Positions 1-9,018 of a stretch of DNA of 27,361 bases are shown here, piece after piece (the first letter of the stretch is position 1; each line of letters starts with the position of its first letter). The stretch is from assembly GCA_003427395.1 (NCBI GenBank), contig BFEA01000045.1, positions 2,275,606-2,302,966 of the forward strand, written 5' to 3'. Under the pieces are notes generated by a model. That model saw nothing but the letters and a program-made list of their open reading frames with translations, was not told the DNA's origin and made no database searches. The DNA comes from Chara braunii. Its lineage: Eukaryota; Streptophyta; Charophyceae; Charales; Characeae. Made by a program: the position numbers and the translations under genes.

Positions 1-1005
1 GTTTTTGTTCCTTTGCCTTCAGAGGCACGTACTGATTTAGTCATACAGAGATTCTTCGACTGTTGGGTGAGCGAGAATGGAATCCCACTGTCTATAGTTG
101 GCGATAGAGATAGTCGCTTTACTAGCCAGAACTAGCAAGAACTCATGGGAGTATACGGATCTAAATTGTTGATGTCGTCCGGCCGTCATCCAGAGACTAA
201 TGGTCAGACAGAGCAAATGAACAAGATCCTACAGCAAGTTCTGCGCATGTACATTAGGCCAGATCAAATTAACTAGGATGAGATGCTGCCTGAAGTAGCC
301 AGTGCATACAATAACAACGTGCATCTAGCCACCTGCCGCACTCCCAACGAACTGCACAAGTCCTTTAGACCGCGCAGACCGTTTGAGGGACTCAACCGGG
401 ATCAGATTCACAGATTGTCGCCCGGGACCAGGGAGTTTGCTGTACAGCACGAGAAAGAACTGGGTACTGTAGTAGGAAACCTCAGGAAAGCCCAGCATAG
501 GATGATAGAACAAGCGAACAAACATCGTCGCCCTTCACAACTTCAAGTAGGTGACTTAGTCGGTTAGTTCTAAAGAGTTTACACCTGAGGAGAACATCTC
601 GCAGAAGTTACTGCCCACATATAGAGGGTCGTGGCCTGTTCTGGAAGTCAAGGGCCGCGAAGATGGACCGTCTTACACTATAGAGCTACGAGCACACCTC
701 CACACTTACTCAGTTTCCACGCATCAAAGTTACTACCTTGTCAAACGAGTGATCAGTTTCCATCCCGTAGACCTATGATTCCACCCGATATGGATGGGAG
801 GTATGACATCGATGGCATAGTTGCTGAAGATGTATTCAGAACTGGAGGTAGGGGTCGTCCACAGAAACAGTAGAAGGTTCATTTGAGCTATCAAGAACTG
901 GAAGACGACCGCTGGTTTACAAGATTTGAACTTCTAGAGACAGCTCCCGATATAGTCCGGGCCTACGAGAGACAGCAGAAGGGTAAACGTCCTGCCTTGG
1001 ACTGA
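1..1005 (+). pseudogene. Chromovirus pol 3' end: integrase core, GPY/F module and chromodomain (decayed)
   Basis: Reading frame 1 from the first base gives the second half of a Ty3/gypsy integrase: the GDRDSRF block with the second catalytic Asp, then HPETNGQTEQ with the catalytic Glu. A GPY/F-like stretch (LLPTYRGSWPVLEV) follows in another frame near 610-650. A chromodomain-like tail (about 800-990: GRYDIDGIVAEDVF, KVH, DDRWF, ELLETAPDIVRAYE) lies in a third frame and ends with TGA at 1003-1005. In-frame TAG codons at 133-135 and 274-276 stand where Trp is expected, and another TAG is at 871-873. At least two frameshifts (about 545-575 and about 718) break it further. The family integrates cDNA, and chromodomains are thought to guide chromoviruses to chromatin. 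The 5' part lies outside the window. The lineage differs from the other integrases here. Confidence 0.88.
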
Positions 1006-1038
1006 AATTTTATCGGAGGACCTCGAATTTAGGCCGGC

Positions 1039-1107
1039 GGGAGTGAAACGGTATTCACCAGTTCGCAGTAGCGAATGCAGATCCCGGGGCTCGATCCCCA
1101 GTTCCCC
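1039..1107 (+). other. Cloverleaf-like set of three hairpins at the LTR start
   Basis: Three stem-loops follow one another: GTGAA/TTCAC (1043-1058), TTCGC/GCGAA (about 1062-1075) and GGGG/CCCC around CTCGAT (1086-1099). They are enclosed by GGGA near 1039 and TTCCC near 1102-1106. The layout resembles a tRNA cloverleaf with a T-arm-like GGGCTCGATCCCC, but the middle loop has four bases and not seven, so it is not a functional tRNA. Confidence 0.35.
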
Positions 1108-1141
1108 ATCTTACCTGTGTACAGTATTGATGTCCACTCGT

Positions 1142-1250
1142 AGATTTGAACCCATGACCTGTAGGATCGCCAGTGGTAGGCAAGTCTTCGTAGGTCACTA
1201 GGTAGAGGAGATTCGAACCGTAGACCTGTAGGGTAGAAGTCTAGACAGTT
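1142..1250 (-). repeat. Two tandem tRNA-like (B-box) segments
   Basis: On the - strand, GGTTCAAATC (1143-1152) and GGTTCGAATC (1210-1219) match the RNA polymerase III B-box/T-loop consensus. Both are preceded by a shared CCTACAGGTC-type stretch. The copies are 67 bp apart and otherwise diverged. No complete A box or cloverleaf is evident, so these look like decayed tRNA-derived pieces and not genes. Confidence 0.4.
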
Positions 1251-1345
1251 CTAAGGTCGTAGCCGTAGACTGCCTGAAGAGTCAAGGTCGTAGCCGCTAC
1301 TTCCCTGAAAGGGCAAAGTCGTAGCTGCTACAGTACCGAAGGGCC
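1251..1345 (+). repeat. Three-copy 31-32 bp tandem repeat
   Basis: Units start near 1251, 1283 and 1314 and share AAGGTCGTAGCCG(C)TAC followed by a variable tail ending in GAA(G/A)G. They lie in the presumed U3 part of the chromovirus LTR, a usual place for enhancer-like repeats. Confidence 0.7.
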
Positions 1346-1540
1346 AGCGTAAAGGGTTCTAGAACTGGCCTTTCGGAGTTGGCCTGTGTTTAGCAGAGGC
1401 AAGTGGTCAAGTGGTGGTAGTCCACCTAGCCCAGTCAGCAGTCCCAGGNAGCCCAGTCCGGTCCAGTCAAGCAAGTACCGTCTGGGACTGTGCACATCAT
1501 GGGCCAAGGGGATAGAGGGCAGACCAACGCAGTGCAGAAG

Positions 1541-1548
1541 TATAAATC
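1541..1548 (+). promoter_or_regulatory. TATA box in the chromovirus LTR
   Basis: TATAAATC lies about 500 bases into the presumed LTR, in a suitable place for the U3/R transition. No other promoter evidence is available. Confidence 0.4.
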
Positions 1549-1951
1549 AGAGGCTGCGTCCATCCATTCATTCATTCCTGCGGATGCCATGCGGAAGCGC
1601 TGCCTCAGCAGCTTGTGCGAGGAGGTCTGCAGTGTGCCTGAAGAAGAAGTGGGCAGAGAGGTGTAGTGTAGCGATAGGGTAGTGGCAGCTAGCGCTGCCA
1701 TAGCTGTAGCATAGTGTGTGTGTGTGTTGCGTATGGAGACTNAGTGTTGCGTGTGGGACATCCAGGGTGATCCAGAGTGCGAACAGTGAGTTGTGTGGGC
1801 GCGCAGTCGCCATAGCCAGTTGGAAGAGAACTCTTATCTGGGCACGATATCTTTGAGTACTGTGTGGGCGCATGTCTCCAGTTTGCTGTATCATTGTTTG
1901 CATGGATGACGAAGTGTGCATAAGCCGAGTCTGATTCCATGAGAATCCGAG

Positions 1952-1971
1952 ACGGGCCCTGCAGGGCCCGT
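1952..1971. repeat. Perfect 20-bp palindrome abutting an LTR
   Basis: ACGGGCCCTGCAGGGCCCGT is its own reverse complement and ends exactly one base before the TG of the next LTR. It may have been the insertion target of the large - strand element or the end of the chromovirus LTR. Confidence 0.85.
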
Positions 1972-2449
1972 TGTCGCACTTTTTCCTAGTCGGGCCACTT
2001 AGGGCGACCGGAAAGCCAACAGGCTGTCACGCAGGATTTTGTATGTGTGATTGCAATAAATAAAATAAATTAAATAATGCAAATCCCTTCCTGTTGTGTG
2101 CGTCCGGCTTCGAGCGAGACCCTTCAATTGCGGTCTTCGCCGGTCCCCGGTCTTAGGAATCGTTTATTTTGATTCGGAACAGCAGAAAATCATGCAAATA
2201 ATAATCATAAAACTATGGGGAGCTATGCATGCATCAATTATGTCAATCTGATTCTGAGAACTGTGGCAAAACATTCACGAANGCAATCATCAAGCAAGAA
2301 TAATGCAGAAAATAANACTGACTGACTCGAGCGAAAAAAACAAGGGCAATTGAATGAGGGAAGAATGAGAACTCATAACAATCTCAGAGAGTACATGTAA
2401 ACGAGCATNGTCNNCACCTCTCAAGAGTCCTCACTCATCCCTCTGGTCA
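1972..2449 (-). mobile_element. 3' LTR of the large element
   Basis: Bases 1972-2129 are repeated almost exactly at 27204-27361. No primer site lies outside 1972, so this is the outer (3') end, terminating in GTGCGACA on the - strand. The inner boundary is placed at 2449, where the - strand reads a purine tract followed by TG; that gives a 478-bp LTR with TG...CA ends. AATAAA occurs on the - strand near 2163-2170. Only the first 158 bp can be verified by comparison. Confidence 0.6.
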
Positions 2450-3175
2450 GTCTCTCTCTCNATCTNTTTTCACTGATCTTCTCTGGTGCCGTGACCCACG
2501 CCCATGTACAATCTGAGACTGAGGCTTCGTGACAAAAAGCCACCTATAACCAGCGAGCTCTGAACATGACCATCCAAGGCACATGACGCNNTAGTTAACC
2601 ATGGAACAAAACTCCTCCCNCAATGTAGGCAGCCCGTCCACTGAAAAGACTCNTCGTCNGAGGTAGGGATACTCGGTANGTTCAGTTAACGCCTCAANGT
2701 CGATCACCGNCGGAGAGATGTACCTCTTCGCCAATCCAATCACANCCAGCCAACTCGTGCCATCTGTGAGAAGTGAAGGGACTGGAGGCCTAGGATAATC
2801 AGTATAAAGCATNGGCCCAAAGCTGCGAATCAACNTAGTGCCACTCTCATCGAGCTCCCTCTCTCTCTGCTCAAGGTATTCAGTGGCTGATATCNAGACT
2901 GGATCNAAAAGCTCGTGAGTCTCNTTGCCCNTCTTCAGGTAAGGCCTCAGATCGTGGATAGTGCCATCANCAAAACTGGTCTGGACAATGAAGATTGACA
3001 GATCTCCCTGTCTGAAACCAATGGCACTAACATACCGATAATGGAATGCCTCTTTGCATGAGATCCTATTGAGGCTGGCCAGTACTGACTCACTGACCGG
3101 AGCAGACTGAACTNTGCTCANGAGTACTCTNNCCCGTACAAACCGATCAGACGATCCCTGAGAATTGGCCGCCAC
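2447..3175 (-). CDS. Accessory ORF with domain A (copy A5), last ORF before the 3' LTR
   Basis: A 242-residue ORF that I do not recognise from any known family. It aligns by eye with the A copies before gag. Residues 31-50 (VLASLNRISCKEAFHYRYVS) match the LLNSLNSIACKAVIPYKIVR block of copy A3. Residues 66-80 (TSF.DGTIHDLRPYL) match the FIDLDEYDIGIYV block. Then come an LEQRERELDE helix, a PPVPSL stretch near 130-135 and an SWL.VI block near 141-146 where the other copies have DNWYAML. It has a longer C-terminus than the others. No signal peptide or membrane segment is visible. About 20 ambiguous codons lower certainty. The stop TGA falls on the proposed first three bases of the LTR. Function unknown. 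Confidence 0.6.
   Translation of the reverse strand: MAANSQGSSDRFVRXRVLXSXVQSAPVSESVLASLNRISCKEAFHYRYVSAIGFRQGDLSIFIVQTSFXDGTIHDLRPYLKXGXETHELXDPVXISATEYLEQRERELDESGTXLIRSFGXMLYTDYPRPPVPSLLTDGTSWLXVIGLAKRYISPXVIDXEALTEXTEYPYLXRXVFSVDGLPTLXEEFCSMVNXXVMCLGWSCSELAGYRWLFVTKPQSQIVHGRGSRHQRRSVKXDXERD
2450..2470 (-). promoter_or_regulatory. Candidate polypurine tract next to the 3' LTR
   Basis: The - strand is almost entirely purine here (AAAA.AGAT.GAGAGAGAC, with two ambiguous bases) and is followed directly by TG. This is the position expected for the plus-strand primer of an LTR retrotransposon. It overlaps the last codons of the ORF ending at 2447. Confidence 0.45.
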
Positions 3176-3300
3176 ACTGACCGCAGGGAACTGATTGTCG
3201 TAGAACTGACTGCTAGGAACTGACTGCTAATAACTGATTGCTGATTAAATGATCGCTGATGGCTAAATGCTGAGCGTCCAGGTAGGTGAGTTGTTCTTGT
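3176..3300. repeat. Short CTGATTGCTGAT-type low-complexity spacer
   Basis: Irregular copies of AACTGATTGCTG / GAACTGACTGCT follow one another at about 3187-3260 between two - strand ORFs. The same motif family recurs at 3650-3850. Confidence 0.5.
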
Positions 3301-3570
3301 TCAGAGACAGAGCGCTCTTTGGTAGTCTCTAACAATCCCCCTTGCTTCCTCAATGGTGCATATTGAAGTTATGATGGCACATAGCCTGCCGCTCTCATCA
3401 TGCAGGAAGTATGTATATTCGATTTTAGTATGATCCCTCACGAGAGCCAACGTGTGTTCCATCATCATAATAGTTTGCTGATTATACTCCTTAGCTGCAC
3501 TCTCCTTCCAATCCTCTTCAGCACTCTGATGCAGCGAGCAAGAGACTCTAATTGTGTTGCGGCTGTCCAT
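3301..3570 (-). CDS. Small accessory ORF with domain B
   Basis: An 89-residue ORF without a recognised family. It shows the pattern shared by the small B ORFs in this window: an N-terminal strand (TIRVSCSLH), a charged helix of about 25-30 residues, then a block with ALVRDHTKIEYTYFLHDESG (about residues 40-60). Equivalent blocks are IAGEKKYIEYVIYFYGPNN in the ORF at 3962-4207 and VTTDQTKINYLLKVVKVG in the ORF at 24786-25016. The similarity is weak but ordered. It lies 126 bases upstream (- strand) of A5. Function unknown; it may be a small structural or regulatory protein of the element, or a remnant. Confidence 0.5.
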   Translation of the reverse strand: MDSRNTIRVSCSLHQSAEEDWKESAAKEYNQQTIMMMEHTLALVRDHTKIEYTYFLHDESGRLCAIITSICTIEEARGIVRDYQRALCL

Positions 3571-3639
3571 ACTCTCACCGAACTCTCACAACATCAGCCC
3601 ACTTAACCCATGACGAGGGACTCTTGGATGATCTGGGTA

Positions 3640-3945
3640 TGAAAAGCTATTGAATTGATTGCTGAACTGTTGAAAGCTGGTTGCTGATAACTAGCCGTTG
3701 TTTTCTGAGTGTTGCATCTCGATGTTGATTAGGAGGCTGAACGATTGCTGATCCGACTGCAGATCAAATGATTGTCGTTCTGATTGCTGTTTCGTTGGCG
3801 ACTGATCTGACTGCGGTTTCGCTGGTGACTGATCTGACTGCTGATTCGCCTACAGAATTGATTGTTGAAAACTGAATATGAGAACTGAATACAGGGAACC
3901 AAATACCGAGAACTGAGTACCGAGAGAACTCGAGAGTGGTAAGCT
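3640..3945. repeat. Low-complexity and 27-bp tandem repeats between two B ORFs
   Basis: Units of 27 bp built on CTGATCTGACTGCGGTTTCG start near 3802 and 3829, with a partial unit near 3780. They are flanked by scattered TTGCTGA and GAACTGAATAC motifs. A similar CTGAAACTGAAAT pattern occurs after pol at 18480-18600. Confidence 0.6.
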
Positions 3946-3961
3946 TCAGGTGCCGCTAAGC

Positions 3962-4207
3962 TCACCCGAGCTTCGCATTGGCCCTTTCCACGCTCTCTCG
4001 TATAGAACCGGTGCCATGTAGCTTGTTGTTAGGCCCGTAGAAGTAAATTACGTACTCAATGTACTTCTTTTCACCGGCAATTCCTACTGCATACTCCCTC
4101 TGCACTTGCATGTTGTTTTCCATGTCTTTGAAGGCCTCCTTCTCCCACCCCTCTTTCTTTTCTCTGATTAAAGTGCTTTTCACCACTAGGATCTCATTAT
4201 CCTTCAT
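3962..4207 (-). CDS. Small accessory ORF with domain B
   Basis: An 81-residue ORF opening MKDNEILVVKSTLIREKK, then a charged helix (about 20-35) and the block IAGEKKYIEYVIYFYGPNNK (about 44-63). This is the clearest form of the B pattern: short beta strand, helix, then a hydrophobic strand introduced by K/T-I-E-Y. It is unrelated to any protein I can name. It lies on the same strand as the other accessory ORFs and as gag-pol. No membrane segment or signal peptide is seen. It has an ordinary ATG start and few competing starts upstream. Confidence 0.5.
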   Translation of the reverse strand: MKDNEILVVKSTLIREKKEGWEKEAFKDMENNMQVQREYAVGIAGEKKYIEYVIYFYGPNNKLHGTGSIRESVERANAKLG

Positions 4208-7200
4208 GCTTCCTCTTTTGTCTCAATCAGATCCCCAGCAGTGAACCCCAAGTTCTGGTGGAGGACTACAGATATAAAAATAGCCCGTGTGTCGATTGGC
4301 CGGTTTTGAAGGTTGTCGGGTCGTTGCTTATTCACTGTTTTGTCTGTTGTGCTTCGCTGTCAGACCACTGTTCGTCCTACCACGGGTTAGGCATTAACCA
4401 AACTGAAATCAAAGCACCATTCAGGGGTGGTCAAGTTCTGATGAGAACTTATGGAAAGTTACCGATTGATTGCCATGTGCTGTAACAGTTTGCTGTTTAC
4501 TCGTGTCTCGCCGTTTTATCTAGCCTCAACGGTTGAGCATCAGGTGACTGTAATTTGAGCANCGAGTGATTGCTGTTCGTCGCTGATTTGGTTACTGGTC
4601 AGATNTGTGGTCTGTTTGCTNGTTTAGCTTGTTGTATCAGCTTTGTGCTTGCGTCGACTGTAGTTGAATGGAATGCATAAGTGTCTAATTAAATAAACTA
4701 ATCCTTGAACTGATTGCCTGACTTAGTCTGTCTTGCTTAATACATGTATCTCTCTTTTGAGACCGATAGTTGCTAGAAAGGTTCTTAACGACCGGTTCAT
4801 TAGTGGCTATTAGTGGCTAAATCGAGTAACTCCTGGCCGAGAGGAGTATCGTTAGAATAGCTCACAGTGAGTAGTCTGTTCTCTCAAATAGAGGTGAGCA
4901 AGGGACGCAGTGGAGCATATGGGACAGCAGGAACAGGCCGCCACGCAGTCACAGTGGGCGCTAGACTTCAGTCCAACAANCCACAGTTGNGCACTTACTC
5001 AGGAAAAGAACACTACAACAGCTGGAGCTAATTGTTCAGGCTCTCACAAATCCTCGGAGCGANGGCTAGATGTAGCCACAAAACATAAATCTGATTTTCG
5101 TCTAAATGCAGTAAAATTCTCNNAATGCCCTCGCTCACGGTACTGCTCTGTCCTTTAGAGAAAACGACCGAAACTGACTCGAATGGATATGACTTACCAT
5201 TGAGATTCACTAAAGGTAGCTCATTCTCTTTCCATGATACTAATGAGCGGCAATTGGGAAGGCTAGAACAAACTAAGGATTTTGCTCAACTCAAGAAAAA
5301 CTCACTGATGCCTTTGGTCTTACCCCACTTTCTACCTGATAGACAGGGTGCAATCTCAGTCCCCATCCAGGAGTAACTTAGCCAATAGGTAAATTACTTT
5401 CTTTAGAATCCGTTGCCTTCTGCCCATTGAACGAAAGATAAACTTGGGGAGACTCAGAGACATTCAAACCGGTTTTAACATGTCATTCTGCTTTTCCCTC
5501 GATGATAGTTTACAACATCAAGCCGATCCAGNAAGTCTGAGANAGTCAACATTGATTAGCAGACCATCCTCACCACACTTGCCAGCTCTNATCGGTGGCG
5601 CTGTTGTGCTTCCCCTTTTCAGGTAATCGTAGGTGTATTTGTCTGAATGCTCATCCGTTCATTCTAGTTNCGATGAGTCCNCAACTCAATCATGAAAGAG
5701 CATGTAAGNTCGCCCAACCGTAAANNCTTTCGATGACAAGAGGACATACAAACTCTTGNAGTCGAGCGTTCTTACGGCTGTATGCAAGGTAATAAACATA
5801 AATTAAGACTCTTAGTGANATCAAGAACTTTAGTCCTTATCCGATTTCCANGCACAACTTGAGAGTAGAATTTTGACTTATCACCNAAATCACAAGAGAN
5901 GCCAGAGAAAATTATCACACAGATTTAAACTCCACTCGTTGTGTTCCTTGGCCCTGACCTGTTACCTTTCTCTTACCCTCTTGTNTAATATCGCANCTCN
6001 TACCAGAAAACCTTCATCCCCATCCTTNGCCAGATNTNGGATNACGCGACTAAANCATGCAAGACGAGTTCTCTTGTTACCTAGTCATTTTCTTATCAAC
6101 TGACTTTTGCGTGAAGCCCAAGTGACGGACCCTGCATTTCCAACCATGAGTTTACTCGATTTACTGACGGCAGACACCCTTGAGAGTTACTCACAAGTTA
6201 CTGATTCGGTTAACGACAAGCTCGTAGCTCACGAAGTAATTAGTACTTTCCAGCCATACTCAGTTATAATGATGAGATTTNATTACCCTGCCGAGTTTTG
6301 ACAAGAGACAAGCGTTTTCAGAGCCAAGAACTTTTATACCGTTAATTATTACTTAGCTCAGAACTCCTGCCAACGTATTTGTGGTTTGATCAGTAGCACT
6401 CGTTCAGACAAAGACATCCTAGTGCCTCAAGGTTTCATAGCTCACTGGCTAGTCAACAGCTGCCTCGTAGCCAACGCATATGCACGAATGGCGTTGATGT
6501 TAACTGAGAATCACCTCTCTATTACTGTCTCAAGAACCCGTCCGTTAGTGCAACCCGGACAACATGAAGTCTAGCAGAAGCAGATACTCGTTCGATCACA
6601 ACAGATCTGCCCGGCTGGAGATGAAGTGAAGTGACTTTAAGCCGGAAGACTAGTTCCAATCACTCCTCAAAGTTGAATCACCTCCCGAGAGTCGCTCAAC
6701 CATTCACGTTGCTTTATCTTCGCCCCTACTCGCTGCGATTCTCTGAGTCAGTGACGGAGGTTAGAGCAGTATCCCAACACCATAGTCCCAGCGAGAAGGA
6801 TAACTTCAAATAGGCCAGGTGATAATAACAGCCTCAAGCCAGACGTGTATATACGCCTTCCCGCGTTGATAACCTTTTCTCTCTACTTAGATGCTCTATC
6901 CCACAACATGCCATGGCGATGGTAACGCGCGCATGATCTACTCGTGACCTTACTTTCAAGACAATGCTGAAGATTGTCGATTCGTGTGAGTATCACCCAT
7001 GAAACGCAAAGACTTCCCCTGACGGCAACTGTACTGCCTAGACTCCCCTCTTAACTCACACCGCTAAAACTTCCTCCCCGTTGACTTCTCACCATAGCCA
7101 ATTGACGCCCANCGACTAGTAATCACTAGTTGACAGCGAGGGGGATGAGCCGAATCACTCTTGCAGGAACTTANAACCAAATGGCTAACGCTCCCCCTTC

Positions 7201-7374
7201 GACCAGCTCAGACCCCGTACATACACGCGCGATGGAAATCCTCTCCCACAGCCATTAAAACGCATCAGGTCTCATCCGAGTGAACGNNTTACTCATTGCA
7301 TTCTGTGACATCATGNTTGAAGAGGCACGTATGCGAGCTCTGCTCACAGCAAGAACATCACGCTAGAGCAAAGG
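4208..7374. other. Gene-free region with scattered ambiguous bases
   Basis: All frames are broken by frequent stops, and the ORFs present (60-83 codons) overlap on both strands and resemble no known family. Isolated N bases occur throughout. I see no LTR ends, no tRNA and no retroelement domain. It is probably untranslated or decayed sequence of the large element, or an older insertion. Confidence 0.55.
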
Positions 7375-7456
7375 CGATCGTTGACGTCAATCAGCGCTAA
7401 CGCTCTCATCCGGATCGATCGTTGACGTCAATCAGCGCTAACGCTCTCATCCGGAT
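7375..7456 (+). repeat. Exact 41-bp tandem duplication
   Basis: The block starting CGATCGTTGACGTCAATCAG is present twice head to tail (7375-7415 and 7416-7456) with no mismatch. Each copy carries a TGACGTCA site. The identity suggests a recent duplication or an assembly artefact. Confidence 0.9.
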
Positions 7457-8187
7457 CATGCGTCCTCTCGATCTCATGGTTTCTTCGTGCTTTTCCAGAC
7501 TGTACCAAGCCCGCGAGGACGGCACGAGGTACTAACTTCCAGTTGACTGCCTGAAGGTGCAAGCGTACAGACTCATCTGTCAGGTGATGAGTAGGAACGT
7601 CTCCCCAACACTGCGTATGAGCGCTAACTCTCTCTCTCCCTCTGTAACCTCCTCTTTCATTCGGATCGACGGCCCTCATATTGGCGCGCACTAACTCCCT
7701 CAGTTAACTGGTCCCTAGGCCATGCCTCAACTGTCGAGTGTGCACTCATTCCCTCTGTGCAGCTCACGCATGTGTTCCCGAGTAGTGTTCACTTCTTTGT
7801 CCCTCCTCAGTTAGTTTCCTGAAGTGGACCGCAAGAAAAGCTCAGGAGATAACTCATCTTCTGGCCGCTCGGCACGATCACACACCATCTCCCCTAATCT
7901 CTCGCTGCAGCACGAAGACTCACTGCGGTTCAGTAAAACACGAAAAACAGCGAGCGGTCCTGGGGACAGTTGTTGACGTCAGCTCCTCCCGTCCGTCCAG
8001 GCCCTCTCGCACACACCTCTCTCTCTCGTTGACCTTCTCGGCACGCCCCGTTGTCAGACGAGTCCCTCAGCATGTCCCCGTCCTACTGCACTTGCCTCTG
8101 TCTCGAGATTCGTCCTGTTCCCCCTTTTTGACGAGCGTTGTGGGCTCGCTCTCTGTTCTCGTGCACTGTCCGCTAGCTTTGACGTCA
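7382..8187. promoter_or_regulatory. Cluster of four TGACGTCA (bZIP/CRE-type) palindromes
   Basis: Exact TGACGTCA occurs at 7382-7389, 7423-7430, 7974-7981 and 8180-8187; two of these come from the 41-bp duplication. The motif is the classic binding site of bZIP/CREB-ATF factors, and GACGTC is the plant C-box core. A fifth copy is at 11832-11839. Whether any of them works as an enhancer is not shown by the sequence. Confidence 0.4.
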
Positions 8188-8305
8188 ACCGCTTCTCTCC
8201 CTCTCACTCACACACCCCGTCGTGCCACGCGTNCGCTTGTCTCTTTTTCCCGTAGCTCGTACCTCGTTTTGAGTGACCAATACGCTCACCCCTCGTCCCG
8301 CTGCC
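7457..8305. other. Gene-free, pyrimidine-rich region
   Basis: The + strand is rich in CTCTCT and CCTCTC runs, most strongly between about 7985 and 8300. The open frames on both strands look like by-products of this composition. No gene is supported here. Confidence 0.5.
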
Positions 8306-8833
8306 TCAGACACGACCTTTCCCCTTGTTCTGCTGTCTTTTTGTTCCGCGGCCTCTGGGCATGAGTTGTCGAGAGCTGGCCTCAGGTCCCTTTTCCACCG
8401 GCTCCGCGACTCGATGGTGCTTCTGGATCTCCTCGGGTCTGTTCCAGGACCTGAGGTCCGTTTCTCNGTCTGCTTCACTCATTTCACTCTCTCCGCCTGA
8501 GTCTCTCTCGTTGTGCTGTTCCTCCCTTGTCTCGGTCCCAGTGGACGACTNGGTCTCATGATAGATGACCGTCACTCTCAAGCCCACGGTCACCCCGTCT
8601 CGTCTACANCTCCGCTCCGCCCTGACGCGCGCCTCGGAAATGGCAGCCTNCAGCCTCTGGTNAGCTCGNATCTCCTCCTCTCNCCCCCCTTCAATGCAGA
8701 CTTTCAGCCNGACTACCTCTCCCCCATCATAGTTCAGGGCCGTNGTAATNTGAGNGCCTTCCCCCGACACTGGAACCCAGCGCACTGNATGCCGCCAACA
8801 CCCCGGCCTATAGCCGTNTAGTGCCATTGCCAC
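8306..8833 (-). CDS. ORF with possible domain B core (ambiguous bases inside)
   Basis: A 175-residue ORF. Between about residues 38 and 95 it shows the B-like order: a hydrophobic strand (EVV.LKVCIEGG), a charged helix (EEE.RA.QRL.AAISEARVRAE), then DGVTVGLRVTVIYHET, comparable with KKYIEYVIYFYG of the ORF at 3962-4207. The C-terminal half is Glu/Arg-rich and carries no recognised motif. Base composition is more GC-rich than for the other B ORFs, and many codons contain N. It lies on the element's coding strand but is far from its relatives. It could be a diverged B copy or a chance ORF opposite a pyrimidine-rich stretch. Confidence 0.3.
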   Translation of the reverse strand: MAMALXGYRPGCWRHXVRWVPVSGEGXXIXTALNYDGGEVVXLKVCIEGGXEEEXRAXQRLXAAISEARVRAERXCRRDGVTVGLRVTVIYHETXSSTGTETREEQHNERDSGGESEMSEADXETDLRSWNRPEEIQKHHRVAEPVEKGPEASSRQLMPRGRGTKRQQNKGKGRV

Positions 8834-8993
8834 TCAGGGTNGCCGAGAACTTAACCTCCANGNGCTNGCANTGAGATAGCCCCTTACAGGCCTCGAAGAT
8901 CCGTCCTCTCTNTCGTCTCAGGCCNGCAGCATTAGTGCGAAAGAAACACTCTGCGACAGAAAGTACTCTGCAACTAGTGTGCGTACGGCTAAA

Positions 8994-9018
8994 CTCCCCT
9001 CCCCCTTCTCTTTTTTTT
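8994..9018 (-). other. 25-base pure polypurine run (- strand)
   Basis: The + strand is pure pyrimidine for 25 bases; the - strand reads A8 then GAGAAGGGGGAGGGGAG. This resembles a retrotransposon polypurine tract, but the next - strand bases are TTTAG and not TG, so an LTR start is not supported. Confidence 0.4.

Larger units (their letters stand above)
1044..1951 (+). mobile_element. Probable 3' LTR of the chromovirus
   Basis: It starts 38 bases after the chromodomain stop. A purine-rich run (GGCGGGAG, 1037-1043) acts as candidate polypurine tract and the next bases are TG, the usual LTR start. A TATA box at 1541-1548 and a lack of coding potential fit an LTR. The 3' limit is not visible because the other LTR of this element is outside the window; I end it at the palindrome abutting the next element. 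The interval also holds tRNA-like pieces, a 32-bp tandem repeat and a (TG)n run at 1714-1727. Confidence 0.5.

Noticed and set aside
3650-3945. Possible CRISPR-like array (short repeats with spacers)
   Set aside because: Units are 27 bp head to tail without unique spacers, no cas gene is present and the context is a eukaryotic retroelement.
5028-5210. - strand ORF with GKSYPFESVSVVFSKGQ, faintly like the VRYE block of domain A
   Set aside because: Only one short block is similar, other A blocks are missing and the region is full of stops.
7428-7691. - strand ORF of 87 codons overlapping the 41-bp duplication
   Set aside because: No recognised motif and no clear A or B pattern; not supported as a gene.
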